Origin: Obelidium mucronatum
Taxonomy: Eukaryota; Chytridiomycota; Chytridiomycetes; Chytridiales; Chytriomycetaceae
Assembly: GCA_025765595.1 (NCBI GenBank)
Contig: JAIVFH010000039.1
Coordinates: 124,001-188,000 of the forward strand
Reading direction: 5' to 3'
Length of the DNA: 64,000 bases
The notes below the pieces were generated by a model. It was not told where the DNA came from and did no database searches. It saw nothing but the letters and a program-made list of their open reading frames with translations. The translations under genes and the position numbers were made by a program. Shown piece by piece: positions 43,175-55,441 of the stretch. The number at the start of each line of letters is the position of its first letter. Within the stretch, counting starts at the first letter, position 1.

Positions 43175-44107
43175 CTACTTTCCCCGCGCGAGATCCACCC
43201 AGCGCAGCACCGTTTCATCATCCACTGCCTGCATCGACGCTCGATGATTCGGCGTCGGAAGTCGGGTGTTGTTATTGCTCACCAGCATTTGCGAATAGGA
43301 CTGTGGTGCATGGAGAGGTAGCACACTGGGAGGGGAATTCAAGAGTATTTGCAGAGACGATCCAGCGTCACGATCAGCAGAGGAATCCTTCGTGTCTGTG
43401 TCAGCATCGCCACGGTGTATTAGAGGTATTAAAGACTGGCCAGCAGGCAGCAGTCGGGCTGACGGACGAAAAACGCGGCGCAGCATCACGAGGGTCGCCG
43501 CGGCTGCCGCCAGCACGGCGGCGACCAGAGCCAGGCGCCGACACCACAGCCAGCCGGCCGCCGCAGCAGCCACAAGCAGCAGCCCGCGCGCGCGCCGCCG
43601 GCGGGTGCGGGTGCCATTGCGGGTGCGCGTGTGGGTGCCCGGAGTGCGCGCGGGTGCGCCCGTGTGTGTGCCAGTGTGTGCCGGTCCAGCCGCCGCCACG
43701 GGCGCCCGCGCCGCCGCCGCCGCCGCCGCCGGCGGACTGACCCGCCGCGGCGCCGCCTTTGGCGCCAGCGATGCGAGCGCCGCCAGCCGCATGTCGCGCT
43801 GCTCGCGCCGCTTGCCGCTGCCGCCGCCGTGGCTGTGGCCGTGGCTGTGGCTGTGCACCGGCGGCTGGTGCGGCGACACGACGCTGTTTTGGTGGTGCTG
43901 CTGCAAGTCCGAACCATGCGGTGATATTCGGACAGCCCTTGCCGCTGTCGATGGCGGCGAACTGCTGGCCGTCCGAGACGACTGGCCTGGAACCAGAGGC
44001 CGAATAAGTCCGGGTGTACGCGAGCTTGGCGCCGTTGGCATTCTATTCAGGGGAAACTTGACAATCTCATATGTCCAGCACTCATCAATTTTATTATTCC
44101 AAGCCAT
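43175..44107 (-). CDS. GC-rich single-pass membrane protein, hypothetical
   Basis: A single frame of 310 codons from the ATG at 44107. A shorter start at 44041 (MPTAPSSRTPG) is equally possible, and the neighbour's poly(A) signal at 44090-44095 lies inside the longer version. A His-rich patch (HSHSHGHSHGGGSG) could bind metal or be simple repeat sequence. It is followed by Ala/Arg/Thr-rich low complexity and one long hydrophobic segment (about 175-210) flanked by Arg clusters. The C-terminal 100 residues are acidic/Ser-rich and end DDETVLRWVDLARGK. The central part is extremely GC-rich, for example 48 of 60 bases in 43561-43620. No family recognised. Confidence 0.55.
   Translation of the reverse strand: MAWNNKIDECWTYEIVKFPLNRMPTAPSSRTPGLIRPLVPGQSSRTASSSPPSTAARAVRISPHGSDLQQHHQNSVVSPHQPPVHSHSHGHSHGGGSGKRREQRDMRLAALASLAPKAAPRRVSPPAAAAAAARAPVAAAGPAHTGTHTGAPARTPGTHTRTRNGTRTRRRRARGLLLVAAAAAGWLWCRRLALVAAVLAAAAATLVMLRRVFRPSARLLPAGQSLIPLIHRGDADTDTKDSSADRDAGSSLQILLNSPPSVLPLHAPQSYSQMLVSNNNTRLPTPNHRASMQAVDDETVLRWVDLARGK
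44090..44095 (-). terminator. Putative poly(A) signal of the BEACH gene
   Basis: TTTATT on the plus strand lies 41 bp beyond the BEACH stop. It overlaps the first codons of the next gene if that gene starts at 44107. Confidence 0.4.
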
Positions 44108-44136
44108 TAAATATCATTCCAAGTCAAACACAAAAG

Positions 44137-47100
44137 TTAAGCCGTCAAGACGAGAACTTTTTCTGCGCTGTACCCCACAATCAAGCACTGCTGGTTGTTT
44201 GCAACGCTGAGCACAGTGGTTGCCTTGTTCCCATTGTCAATCTTTACAGTTTCATTCTCCACGCGCTGTTTGACCACCGTTTTCAATGAAAACGTTTGCA
44301 ACTTTTCCAAAACGATACCGGTTTCTCCGTTTGTATGCTGACTCATTATGGAGGTTCCTTGATCGTCTCTCGCAAAAGTTGTAAGCATCAAGTACATCCC
44401 ATCTTCGGAACTAACCACATCACCTACAACTCCACCAAATTGCCGTGTTTTCAAGCATGCTCCATTTACGGAATAAACATCCAAGTGAGACATCCTGGTG
44501 CCTCTTTGAAACTTACTGAAATTTTTACTTGCATCCTTTATGCAACCATCATCGTGGTTTCCTCCCAGATTGCCTGGCTCCATCAGCTCACTGTTATTAC
44601 ACACGGAAAAGTCTTCAACAATGGCCAATGGCCTCACGCTTTCCTCCGACAAAACCACAAGCCCTTGCCGCGTTATCAGAATCTTGCAAATTGAGAAACG
44701 AAAGGTACTTTCTCCGATAGATGCATGCGGCCGAATAGTTCTCAAATACTGAGCTGTTCCTAAAGCATGCACAATGCACGTTCCATCTTTCGATCCAGAG
44801 ACAACCAAGTCTTGGTCAATATTAACGGCGACACATGTAACTTCCTCATCGTGTCCGTAAAACACACGTCGAGTGTCCTGTTTCACTGACACTTCATTAC
44901 TGTTATTCGCAAACTTCAGTTCCCAGGCAATGACGGTGGTATCTCGAGACCCTGTAACCAAGGTCCTCCCATCTTCGGACAAACTCAAGCAAGTCACAAT
45001 ATCATGATGTCCGTAAACTGCATCGATGCTTTTGGGGGCACTATTGGTGCCATTATCCAAGGCAATCACTTGAAATGATGAGTCCCAATGACCACAAGTG
45101 AATAAATACTTGGCGTCTTTCGTATGTGCAAATAAATGCTGCGACACAGCAACATTTGAAGCCAAATAACACGGCAGCCTCCTATAATTGACAGGAATAA
45201 TTGAATATTTCATTTAGATTGTTGGATGTTCCGTAAAACAAAAAAGAGTTCTCACCTTCGACCCAAGGAAGTAGTATCTGCCTCAAACACAAATGGAGCG
45301 TCTGAATTATTGCCTCTCACGTTTGAATTCCACCGATGAACGCCAACCACCATATTAGAATCAACAGTCAACATTTTTTCCTTCTCATGTTGCCCCAGAA
45401 AAGTCTTCATTCCTTTTGATGCAACCCCGCCCGGTCCCGCGCCATTTCCACCACCACTACCACCACTGCCACCACTGCCGCCGAAAACACCCCCAACAGT
45501 CGAAGAACAAGAGACATACGGCATAGACCCAGCCATCAAACCCGAGCCACTCGTTACAAACAATGAATACCCAGTTTCAAGTTTCCCTGAAGTATACACA
45601 TTCGGTTTAACATGATCACTTTTCAAAAACTTTTTCGGATGTGGTTTCTTGAACAATTGCATTGGAGTCTGTCCAAAGTTGTTGATTTGGTCTTCAATCG
45701 ACCTTCGCTCAATTGGATCTTGGATTTGATCAATGTTGATGGCGCCTTCATATGTAAGATAGTAAAACACATTGTGCGCGGCTACTGCTTCTTGTCCGGT
45801 TTGCTTGTATCCCCATATTAGATCGATCCATTCATGTAGGTGTTCGGAAACATAGTCGCCTTCAAGGGCTTCGCGATGAATACGGATAAACTCTTCAGGG
45901 GATGATGCCCATGGTGGTAAAACAACATTATTTAATGGCACACCGGTTTGCTTTGTTCCAAGATCAAACTCGTTCTACCAATAAGCAAAAAAAAAAAAAA
46001 AAACAAAAAACGTTACGCCGCAATTCTGGTCTAACCCCATTACTCAACTCACCTCATTCACCAGAAACTCTGGCATATAAAAAAACTCTGGGATAAGTTC
46101 TTTTACATCTCCATTTCCTGATAGGACTGATTTCCAGCAGTTTTCTATACTATCAAATTGTCTTTTTTGGTTGTGTAAAAAAAAAAAAAAAAAAAGGAGA
46201 AAAAAAATTTTTTTCCCGGTTAAAAAAAACACAACACAAATGAGAAAATTTTTTTCATCAACAAACCTATCTGGGTGATCAAACTTCCCACCTTGCAAAG
46301 CAATATGCAAACTTGTAAATGGTTCCATTCGGAGCATATAAAATAAAACAGCTGCTGAAGTAGAGTAGTGGGTACCATACATGAATTTCTTGATTTGTCC
46401 TGATGGGTCTTCAAATGACTCATATCGCTGGAGAAACTGCTCAAGTCGCGTAGGATCCAAGGCACCAATCGGTTTTGAAAGATCTCGATACACTGACTTA
46501 TCTGATAAGTCAAGCTTTTCGGATTTGTAATCAGTAAGAACCCTACATAATACAAACCAGTTCAGTCAAAACTTGGATGCAAAACACGAAAACATTCGCA
46601 AACAAACCAAGGAAATACTGGATATTGCGTGAGGTCATTGTTGGTTCTCCCAGATATTGTGTTAAGTTGCATTAGATACTCAAAGTTGGATATTTCGTGC
46701 CTCTGCCACCTATCCGTCACATCGCTTTTGGCAATCATTTCGGCAGGATTACGGATATCAGCAACTTTTAAGTTTTTCGGCTTCAATCGAATAATAGATG
46801 TCATCAGTTTCATCTTTTGCTTGGCCGTTTTGAAGGTGAAGAAACAGTTGGCACCATCCACAAAGAAGAATTCCACAGCACTGTTCCGCAGCTTGTACCT
46901 CCGAAAATAGGCTTCTCTGAGTTTAGATATAGACCAACGCCGTTCCCTTAAGAGAACTTCCGACTCTGCCAAAAGCACCAAGGTTTTCTGATCAGCTTCA
47001 CTTAAATTGGTGGCAGTGGCGCGAAGGTCTGCAAAGAAAGTGATGCTGCTGGAAGAAAGCTCAAGCTTTCCCTTCACAGCAGTCATTAATAAAATCATTT

Positions 47101-50100
47101 CACATTCGCAGCTGAAGAGAAACGTCTCTGAATCCACATTGATGGACATTTCTTCGTTGGTGATCAGATCCCAGTCCTCTTCCACAAGATCTTCCTCTGT
47201 AACGTTTAAAGCACCCATAGAGTTGCTAACTTCTCTTAATTCGTCATTCGAAGCGCCAGACTGGTAGTGAGACTTGAGTTTCTCAACCTTGGCCTTCTTT
47301 CTCTCGGTCGATGTCAAATGAGACAAGCTCTCATCATTCACCAACTCAGGCTCGGTCGCCGCAACAAGACTCTCTTTGGACACATGGCACCGATCCCGCC
47401 GCATAGACGCCTCCTTGTGATTGTCAAACTCAAAGTTTGGAATCAATCTCGCATGCATCCTCATGCTATTCTCTGTTCTATCCAGTTTCCATTTTAAGCC
47501 ACCACCACCACCACCACCACCACCGCTACCTCCAGTGGCACCGCCGGCACCACCACTTGGAAGTTTTGAAAAATTCTCGTCTCCAGCCTCAACTTTTTTG
47601 GGCAACCAAATACCTCGTTCTTGCGTCAATTCGTGGAACATGGCCAACCATCTTCTTGCCACGAGTCGCTTATCGGTTTCTTGTGCAGCAAGTGCTTCGG
47701 GAAGTCTGACATGGGCTTCTGATTCCCTTCGCGTGTGTAGGATTTTGAGGTGCGACTCAAGGTTCACAATCAGTCGAGCCACAAAGGCGGCTTCCTTCAC
47801 AGATTTCTGTATGATTGGTCTCGATACTTTTGAGTACCGCTTTTTGATGTTTGGAATTAAAGATATCTCCTCTTCTTCGGCGAGACGAGATCCAGGGAAA
47901 AAGTGCTCGTCATACAGTAGTGTCCAAGCAGTTGAGTTAATGAGACTGTTGAAACTGTCCACGTTGCTTTCCGCTTGCACCAATAGCTCTGCAGTGAATA
48001 TTGAACCATCCTTGGATTTCCACATTTGAGATATAGATTCTTGCCATTGCTGGAGAACAAGAATAAACAGCGGAAAGATCGCAGATGATGCTGGATGTGC
48101 CACAGTCTGGTTGTGCTCAACTGTTGTCAATGATCTGATGGTTTTGTTAGCAAACTGGTAAAAACAAACCGACTTGCACTTCACTCACAGCTTATAGGCG
48201 TCCGTAAGCTGGGCCAAAACGTGCGCCATTTCATTCTTTGACTGATTCTCAGAGAGAGAATGAGCATATTTCTCAAAAAGCGACATGAAGTGCGGCAAAA
48301 CTGTCGACCACACTTCATGACTTCCCGTGGATATAGCGTTCAACAAAAGCCGCAGCTGTATACGCGGAATGCCTCCGGCTCTTGCATGTGACTACTGAAA
48401 CTATGAATAAAGTTGCCAAGAAAAATTGACAAGCCCCTCACCTTGTCAGCGGCATCCGACAACGAAACATGAGTTATTCCAAACTCCAAAAGACTGCCGA
48501 TAAGGTCAACACATTCCTCTGCAACATTTCTATTGTCGTGAAATGGGTATGCAACTTGCACGCCGCTGGCTGGCTTTGTTTTACTCTTGAGGTTCAGTTT
48601 GTGAACAATGTTATCAATAAACGAAACTGTGTAACGATATTCAGCGTTTTTGCATGGAGGGCATTTTTGAGTTGCATTTACCTGGTTCGACCAAATTTTC
48701 AGTGGAATTGGTTGGTTCCACATTATTGGCCTCATTCAATATTTCATTGTACACGTCATGATAGCTGAACAAAAACTCTTCAACCAAAGAAATCAAATGA
48801 AAAGTATTTTCCTAAAAATAATATGTAAATAAAAAAAGAGAACGTCAGTGTCATTCCAGCGGGTGGCTCAGCGTTAGCTTACCAATGTGCTTCCCGTGAA
48901 CATATCCGCGTCTCCTCCTTGTATATCAAGCCTCAACTTCCTCATCATGCCTTTCAAAAGAGCACCTATAATCTTCATTCCTGAACTCAAACCGTCCACT
49001 TTCTTGGAAGACCACACCAACACCAGTGTTTCCTCGACCAACTTCCACACACGTCGATCACTCACAAAACTATCCAGAACACATATTGAAAATATCTCCG
49101 CTACTCGATTCAATATTTGTTCATAAACCACAGATGTGGCTGCTGGTAAAAGCTGCTCCAGCACAATAGCAGCTGGTTCCCCATTCCCTGGCATAGGACT
49201 TTCAGCAACAGGTGATAAACAAATAGACTCCAAAGCATGTTCTTTTCGGGGTGTTACAGATGCTGCTGAATCATCGCTCAAGTTGGTCGCAGCAGGATTA
49301 TCGAATGGAAGCAAATCCACCAGCAAAATTTGCCATCCATAGATCTTTCGAAATAATTCTGAATTTACAGGCGATCGAGTGATGATGAAGAGCAAATCCT
49401 CCAAAGCAGTGGTAATAACAGCGTCGGCCTCACTGGGTGAGGTGAAGTTTCGTTTGGACAAAAGTTCCAAAACCGCAACCAAATACGCGCTGTTCACAAT
49501 AGATACGTTTGGAAGATCCGTGAGTTGAACAACAAGCTTGTCGGTATGCCAGTCCAGCAATTGCTCCTCGACAGCAAGTTGAAGCATAGAAAGATACAGG
49601 TGACGAGACATTGGATGGGCAGCGAGATTGCGCGCGACAACTGAGCCACAATGATATAGAGTCGGCGTGGCGCTTGTCAAGTTCCCAGGAAACTCTTCCA
49701 GCTTCAACTTCTTTTTGTATTTTTCAGGTGTTCTACTTGACTTTTTTCACGAAAAAAAAACCCCCCCAGCCATTATTAGTTCCAGAATTGCATTGAAATA
49801 TTTGAAGACTCAAACCTTCAGTAACAAGAAAATCAATTTCATTGTTGAAATCCGAATCGCTTCAGAATCAGAATGGAATGCCAACGACATGAGCAGTTCC
49901 ATACAAGTTCCATGCGCTAAAAAGCTTTCCAAAACGGCATTTGACGAAAACCCCAAACAACAATCAATGATAAATCCAAGAAGTTCAAGAACGTGGGTAG
50001 GATCATGTCGGCATGTCCACAACGTCAACGCTAATCGATGACACTCGTCGGGCCGAATGCCGCCGCCTTTCGTCACTAGGTCTGTCATGATTCCGAAAAT

Positions 50101-53100
50101 CGACTGCCTTAGTTTCGTGATTGAAGCAGCATCCGGTCGACTCAACATGAGTTTTGCCAATAAGTCTGGAGACAAGAAATCCGGCGGAACAGTCCAATAA
50201 AACTTCTCAAGCACGTCAACCAAAAATCCAAGACCATATTTGGCTCGATGCGTTTGGTTATTTGCCAGTAGAAAATGGTTCAGAAATTCCACGTGTTGGA
50301 ACTGAACAGTGACGTCCGTCAGTGACCACAATCGGTATTCAAAAACCAAAGAATCCTTTAAACATAATATTAACAACACACGCACACACAAACGCCACAT
50401 TATTATCAACTCAATTTACCTCAATCTCTTCACTCAGCAGACTCAAAACTGATCCCGGAGGAGCAATTTTCGGAGAAGTCACAGTAATATCCGACGCAAT
50501 CTTTACAACAGCCATAATCCCATCAAGAGATTTCATATTCAAAAGCTTTGCATCTTGCTGTTGAAGTAGCATTGCCAAAATCCGTGGCCCTTGAACAACC
50601 GCAAACCTCTCCATATGAGCAATATCATTTGCCAAAAGCAAAGCAATCATTTGCAAAAAGATGGACAGGCGATTATTACGCATCGCAGGAGGTGTCTCCA
50701 ACGGGGAGGCTGCTGCAGTTTTACTCATTCCTCCAACAGGTATTGGTTGGATTGAATAATTCAAATGCGAAATCAAAGGGAATGTCACTTCAATTCCACC
50801 AAACGCATGCACGGCCGTCTGCAAACACTTGGACGAACATGAGATGACATCTCGCATTTCGACATCTCCAAGGTGTCGTGGGCCAATGTCACAACACACA
50901 GAAGATACATTGCCATGTCGAGTTGCAGTCGGATACAGTTGAAGTAGTATCCTAAACAAAGAAAAACAGAGCGAAGAAAAAAAAATTCAGTGGCTCGAAA
51001 GTCTCTCAAAAACACATACTTTGAGTGCAATGATCCATCAAAAAGAATTTTTCCGACATCAGGGAAAGAAGCCAAATCTTCACTTTTGAATTGACTGCAA
51101 TGCCCCTGGCCAATCTCATTCAACGCTTCCACTTGAGGTTGAGTAAGAGTATCGTCCATCAAATACACTGACGTCATTTGTCCCGAAAAGCTCGAGAAAC
51201 AGCACGAAACAGAGTCTTGAGTGAACACATCTCCAATATCTGGGATCGAATCATTGGAAACGGCATGAGTTTCGAATCTTCTTTTGCTGGGAGTTTCGAG
51301 AGTACTTGGAACATATCCACTTGCACCAATTCGATTGAAATGATGCGGCCGTGTGTCTGGATACGGAAGTTTTCCTGTCGCTCGAGCCACTCCATTTATG
51401 TAAATAGTAGCATCCGGATTTGCATACCACGGAAGTTTAGGACTGGCATGGCACACAGCAATAAAGTACCATCTGACAATTCATGTTAGAATATCCAGGA
51501 ATCCGAACAACAAAAAAAAGTCATTTTCACCTTTTCGAGATTAGAGGAAGTTCAGGAACTGTCAGTGAATATGTCTGCCCACCCCGAAAAACAGTCAAAT
51601 TCAAGATACTTTTAAAAATAAAAAGTTCAACGCCGTCTCCATTATCAGCTCTGATGCTCAGAATCATTCGCGGAAAATTCATAATATCATTTGAATCTTG
51701 CGGGGCAGTAGTGTAGTCTTGCATTTTGATCCACCCAATATACGAGTACCCACTACTTGATGGCCACTTTTCCAACTGAGGAAGAATAAGCCCGCTATTT
51801 CGTCCCGAGAAATAAAACATATCAAGATCTGGGTCGTTCCGTTGAAACAGCTTGAGTACAGTCCTTAACAAGGCGTCGTAGTAGAATGGCAAACACGTAG
51901 TAGTGGAACGAATATCAAACAGACTACCAGACGGCCTTCTCGATAAGCTTCGTAGTGGAGTTTGCATGGACATGTGCGACAGAGAACGTGATCTTGTGAG
52001 TGTCGGGTACTCAAAGAAATCCGCACGTGACGCTTCAAAATGGCGCAGACATCGGAACAAGTATTTTGCCTCCGCTACAGAGATGGAATAGTTGGCAACG
52101 ACCTAACATTAATTTCGTATTCAAAAAAAGAACAAAACCACTCCCAAAACAGCTAGAAGTACCTCAAACAGCTTGATGAATTTTTCCAACTGCTCCAAGC
52201 CTTCTACTTTACTCAAGACATTTTTCAGTAGCATCCCAACAGCTCCACCTTGCGTCATCAAAACCCTATTCATCTCATGACCCAAAGCCAACTTCTCCAA
52301 ATAATCCAACAAAAGCATCCTCAAGTCATTGTCACAACTTTCAAATAACAGAAATATCGGCTCCAGAACCGACAAGTTTCGAATAACCAGGACATTGGAT
52401 ATCTCGAGCGCTGAATCCCAAACAACCTCGTTTTCAATCCATTTCGTTGCAGCAAACTCTTCTGGAACCGGACGCATAGTTTTAGGAACCAGGAGGCCAA
52501 TCATATCATTCAAAAATCCAGGCCAAATTCTCCTTTGCCCATTTGAAAAAATGCGATGCTTCATTTCATCGAATCCCGACATTGCCTTGAAACACCGATT
52601 GGCAAACACACTCCCAGTCAAAATAGAACCCATAGTAGCTATCAACGCATGAGAATGCACTCGAAGCATGGCTTCTGAAACGGTTACTGACAGGGTAGAA
52701 GCACAAGGGGAAGTCAAACTTGGAGACTCAGCAGTTGGAGAATCGCCCACAAGAGTGGGTGGGGCAGCAGGACTTGCGGTACTTGTTGGACTTCCTTCCT
52801 TTTCCACAAATGTCACTCCAAATAACCCAACCAAGCGTTCCAATATCTTCGCTTCAATCAGTCGACTTCGAATTCTTCCTCGCTCAAGAGATCCACTCGG
52901 GAAAAACTTCATGACTGAGCGAAGTCCTTTGAGTAGTCGCAGATGGATATTCAGCCCTGATATTGATTCAATGCTTTGCTCAAAACAGCACATGTATGAA
53001 GAAATCCATGTCTGTATGATGTGATTTGCTTCAGATCCAGAATGACATGTTGTTGTCGCAATGCGTTTATCTGTTGCAGAAAGAAGAGTACTCATGATGC

Positions 53101-55395
53101 TCATTACGACCGTGCTTCCGAGAATGCTAATCTCTGTTGGTATCTTCCCAGTTCGTTTCAAGCAACTTAGAAGAAGTGCTCGAGTTTGGTTATGTTCCGC
53201 AACATAAAGAGCGCAATTGAAGTTCGACCGGCAAAGATGGTTGATAAGGAACAGCATTGTTTTTGATAGGTCAAAGGCGTGAACTTCGTCAATAGTTGTT
53301 GTTGCAATGATGGGAACCATGTGCTGAACAAAATTCAACTTGATTAGGGATTCAATGGATCTCTCCATTGCGGATTTCGAAAACTGACAGATGGCAGATA
53401 TTGTCCGAACGGCCGTAACTTTCAGACTAGCCGTGTCTGAATCACTTATAATTTGTAAGAGAGTCAAAAGAAGACCTACATTCGAAGTATCTGGCAAAAT
53501 AGCAACGTCTACTACGAATGAGAGAACCAATTGCTTGTAGTTGTCGGTTGGATTTGCGTAATAGTTCGGACCAAACAGATGATTCCATCCGTCCACCTGA
53601 TCCATCACTGACAAGCAAACAGATCTCTTTAGACTTAGAGCATTGGTCTCTTCTTCGGAGGAACCGATGTTGCCCAACTCAAATACCATGCCCAAAAATT
53701 CAATTAACGCCACCCGAGCAAACATTGGTGCATTATTTGATTGTGCAAATAGAGCTCTTGTGACACCCCGAATTCGCGACATAACTTCGGAGTCACTCAC
53801 AATGATCTCGCCATCTTCTTCTTCATTTTCTCCAAGTATCCAGACACGTGGATCGCAAAATCCAACCAGCAATCCCAAAGCCACTTTTCCAACATCCCCC
53901 AACGACTCAATTCCTGTAACACTGGAGGTTCTTTCACCGTCTTCGCCGCATAATATTTTTAAAATGGCGTCGTTGACATCATTGGAATGTGCCGCATGAC
54001 GCTTCACGGCCAACGAATAAGAAAAGTCAAAATCACTAAGAAGTTGAGGGAAAGAACTCTCCGGTGGATTACTTGTTATGTGGTTTAATAGGGCGACAAT
54101 GCTTAGGCCAGCAGCATCACTCAAAATTCGTTTTGGAGAGCTTCCAAGAGGCGCAACTAAGGACAAATACGTCATTAAATGACAAACACAGAGGTTGATT
54201 TCGATAGATGTTATGTTCATGGATGCAAGGACCGACGAAGTCGAGGTTAGGATGGCCAATGCTTCCGGCGATTCAAGCAAGGTTGACTGCACTGAGCCAG
54301 AAGATAGAATAGCAACAGAAAGACAAAGAATGGAAGCAATGGTAATGTCCAAAGTAAATTGAACATCTTTTTTTTCTCCAGTGAGTTGGGTTTTCAGAAT
54401 GTACGCAAAAAGATCAATCACTGTCACATAAATCCGCATAGTATCTACTTCTGGAAGAATTGATGAATTGGGACCAGATATTCGGCCGCATTTGAGAAAT
54501 CCTGCCCATCTATTCGCTCCTCCAAGACAACGCGATAAAATTACAAGAGCCAGACATAATAAATCCCGCCACATGGAAAAAGTAGACTGTGACGAGGCCG
54601 AATTGGAATCTTTTGCACTTGATGCTGAAAACAAAAACGTCAGTAGGTAGAAAGTATGCACACTTTCCACACCAGTGACTCACAACTGTAGAGCTGGATG
54701 AGTTTCACGGTGGAACTCAAGGCATGATGCTTTACGACAGCATCCTGGTCATCCTCGAATCGCGTTAAAATTTCGATGCAGGTAATTGCGGTGAGAACCG
54801 ATTTGAGGGTGATGAGAATATCGTCCGACGAAGCAGTTGGCGCTGGAAGCAGTTCGGCGAGGCGCGACACGGCGGCGCAGTATTCTGCAATGATGGCCAC
54901 AACGACGTCGTGCGGGTGGTTGCTCCGTGGGCCGGCCGGCGCGTCGGGCGTGGGCAGCGGCGCAGCGGCGGCGGCGGCAGCGGCGGCGGCGGGAGCGATC
55001 AGCGAGGCGATGAACGGCGGCTTGAAGCGCGCGGCGGCCTTGAAGAACGCGGCGCTGCCGTGGCTGTGGCTGCTGTGGCTGTGGCTGCTGTGGCTGCCGG
55101 CAGCGGCGGGCGGCGCCGGGGCCTCGGCGCTGCGCGGCGGCGGCTGCGCCACGGCGCGGAAGAAGCCGGCGGCCGCGAGCGGACTGCCCGCAGCGGCGGC
55201 GGCGCCTGCGCTCGCCGTAGTCAGCGCGTATTCTCTGCAATCCACTCAACTCCAAACAACGCGCGTACCTCCGTGCATTGCATTGATGTGCAGCATGAAC
55301 GCGTGCGGCGGGTCCGCGCGGCTCAGCGCGTCGCTCCCGATCAGTCCCGCGACCGGCATGTCGTCCGAGTTGGGCGCAAGCGCGCAGCAGTCCAT
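44137..55395 (-). CDS. BEACH-WD40 protein, neurobeachin/LRBA/Bph1-like
   Basis: Sixteen exons: 55269-55395, 54684-55232, 52163-54624, 51531-52102, 51020-51472, 50420-50951, 49816-50355, 48883-49707, 48682-48811, 48442-48626, 48189-48391, 46608-48134, 46267-46542, 46053-46161, 45256-45974 and 44137-45181. They total 10254 bp (3417 codons), and every junction keeps frame. The N-terminal third is helical and armadillo-like. A ConA/laminin-G-like domain spans about 1130-1330 ([41 protein letters not shown]). A PH-like region comes before the BEACH domain (about 2670-2940): [68 protein letters not shown] and [19 protein letters not shown]-terminal WD40 repeats end the protein. Such proteins scaffold vesicle and lysosome-related traffic. 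The weakest points are the 36-bp first intron and a NAGNAG acceptor at 49708-49713. Confidence 0.93.
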
Positions 55396-55441
55396 TTTTT
55401 GGTTTTCAGTTTAATCGTTCTGAAAAAGAAAGTCAATCGAA
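55396..55441. promoter_or_regulatory. 46-bp divergent promoter (BEACH / permease)
   Basis: Spacer between the ATG at 55395 (minus) and the ATG at 55442 (plus). The plus-strand side is A/T-rich and the BEACH side is strongly GC-rich. Confidence 0.55.
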
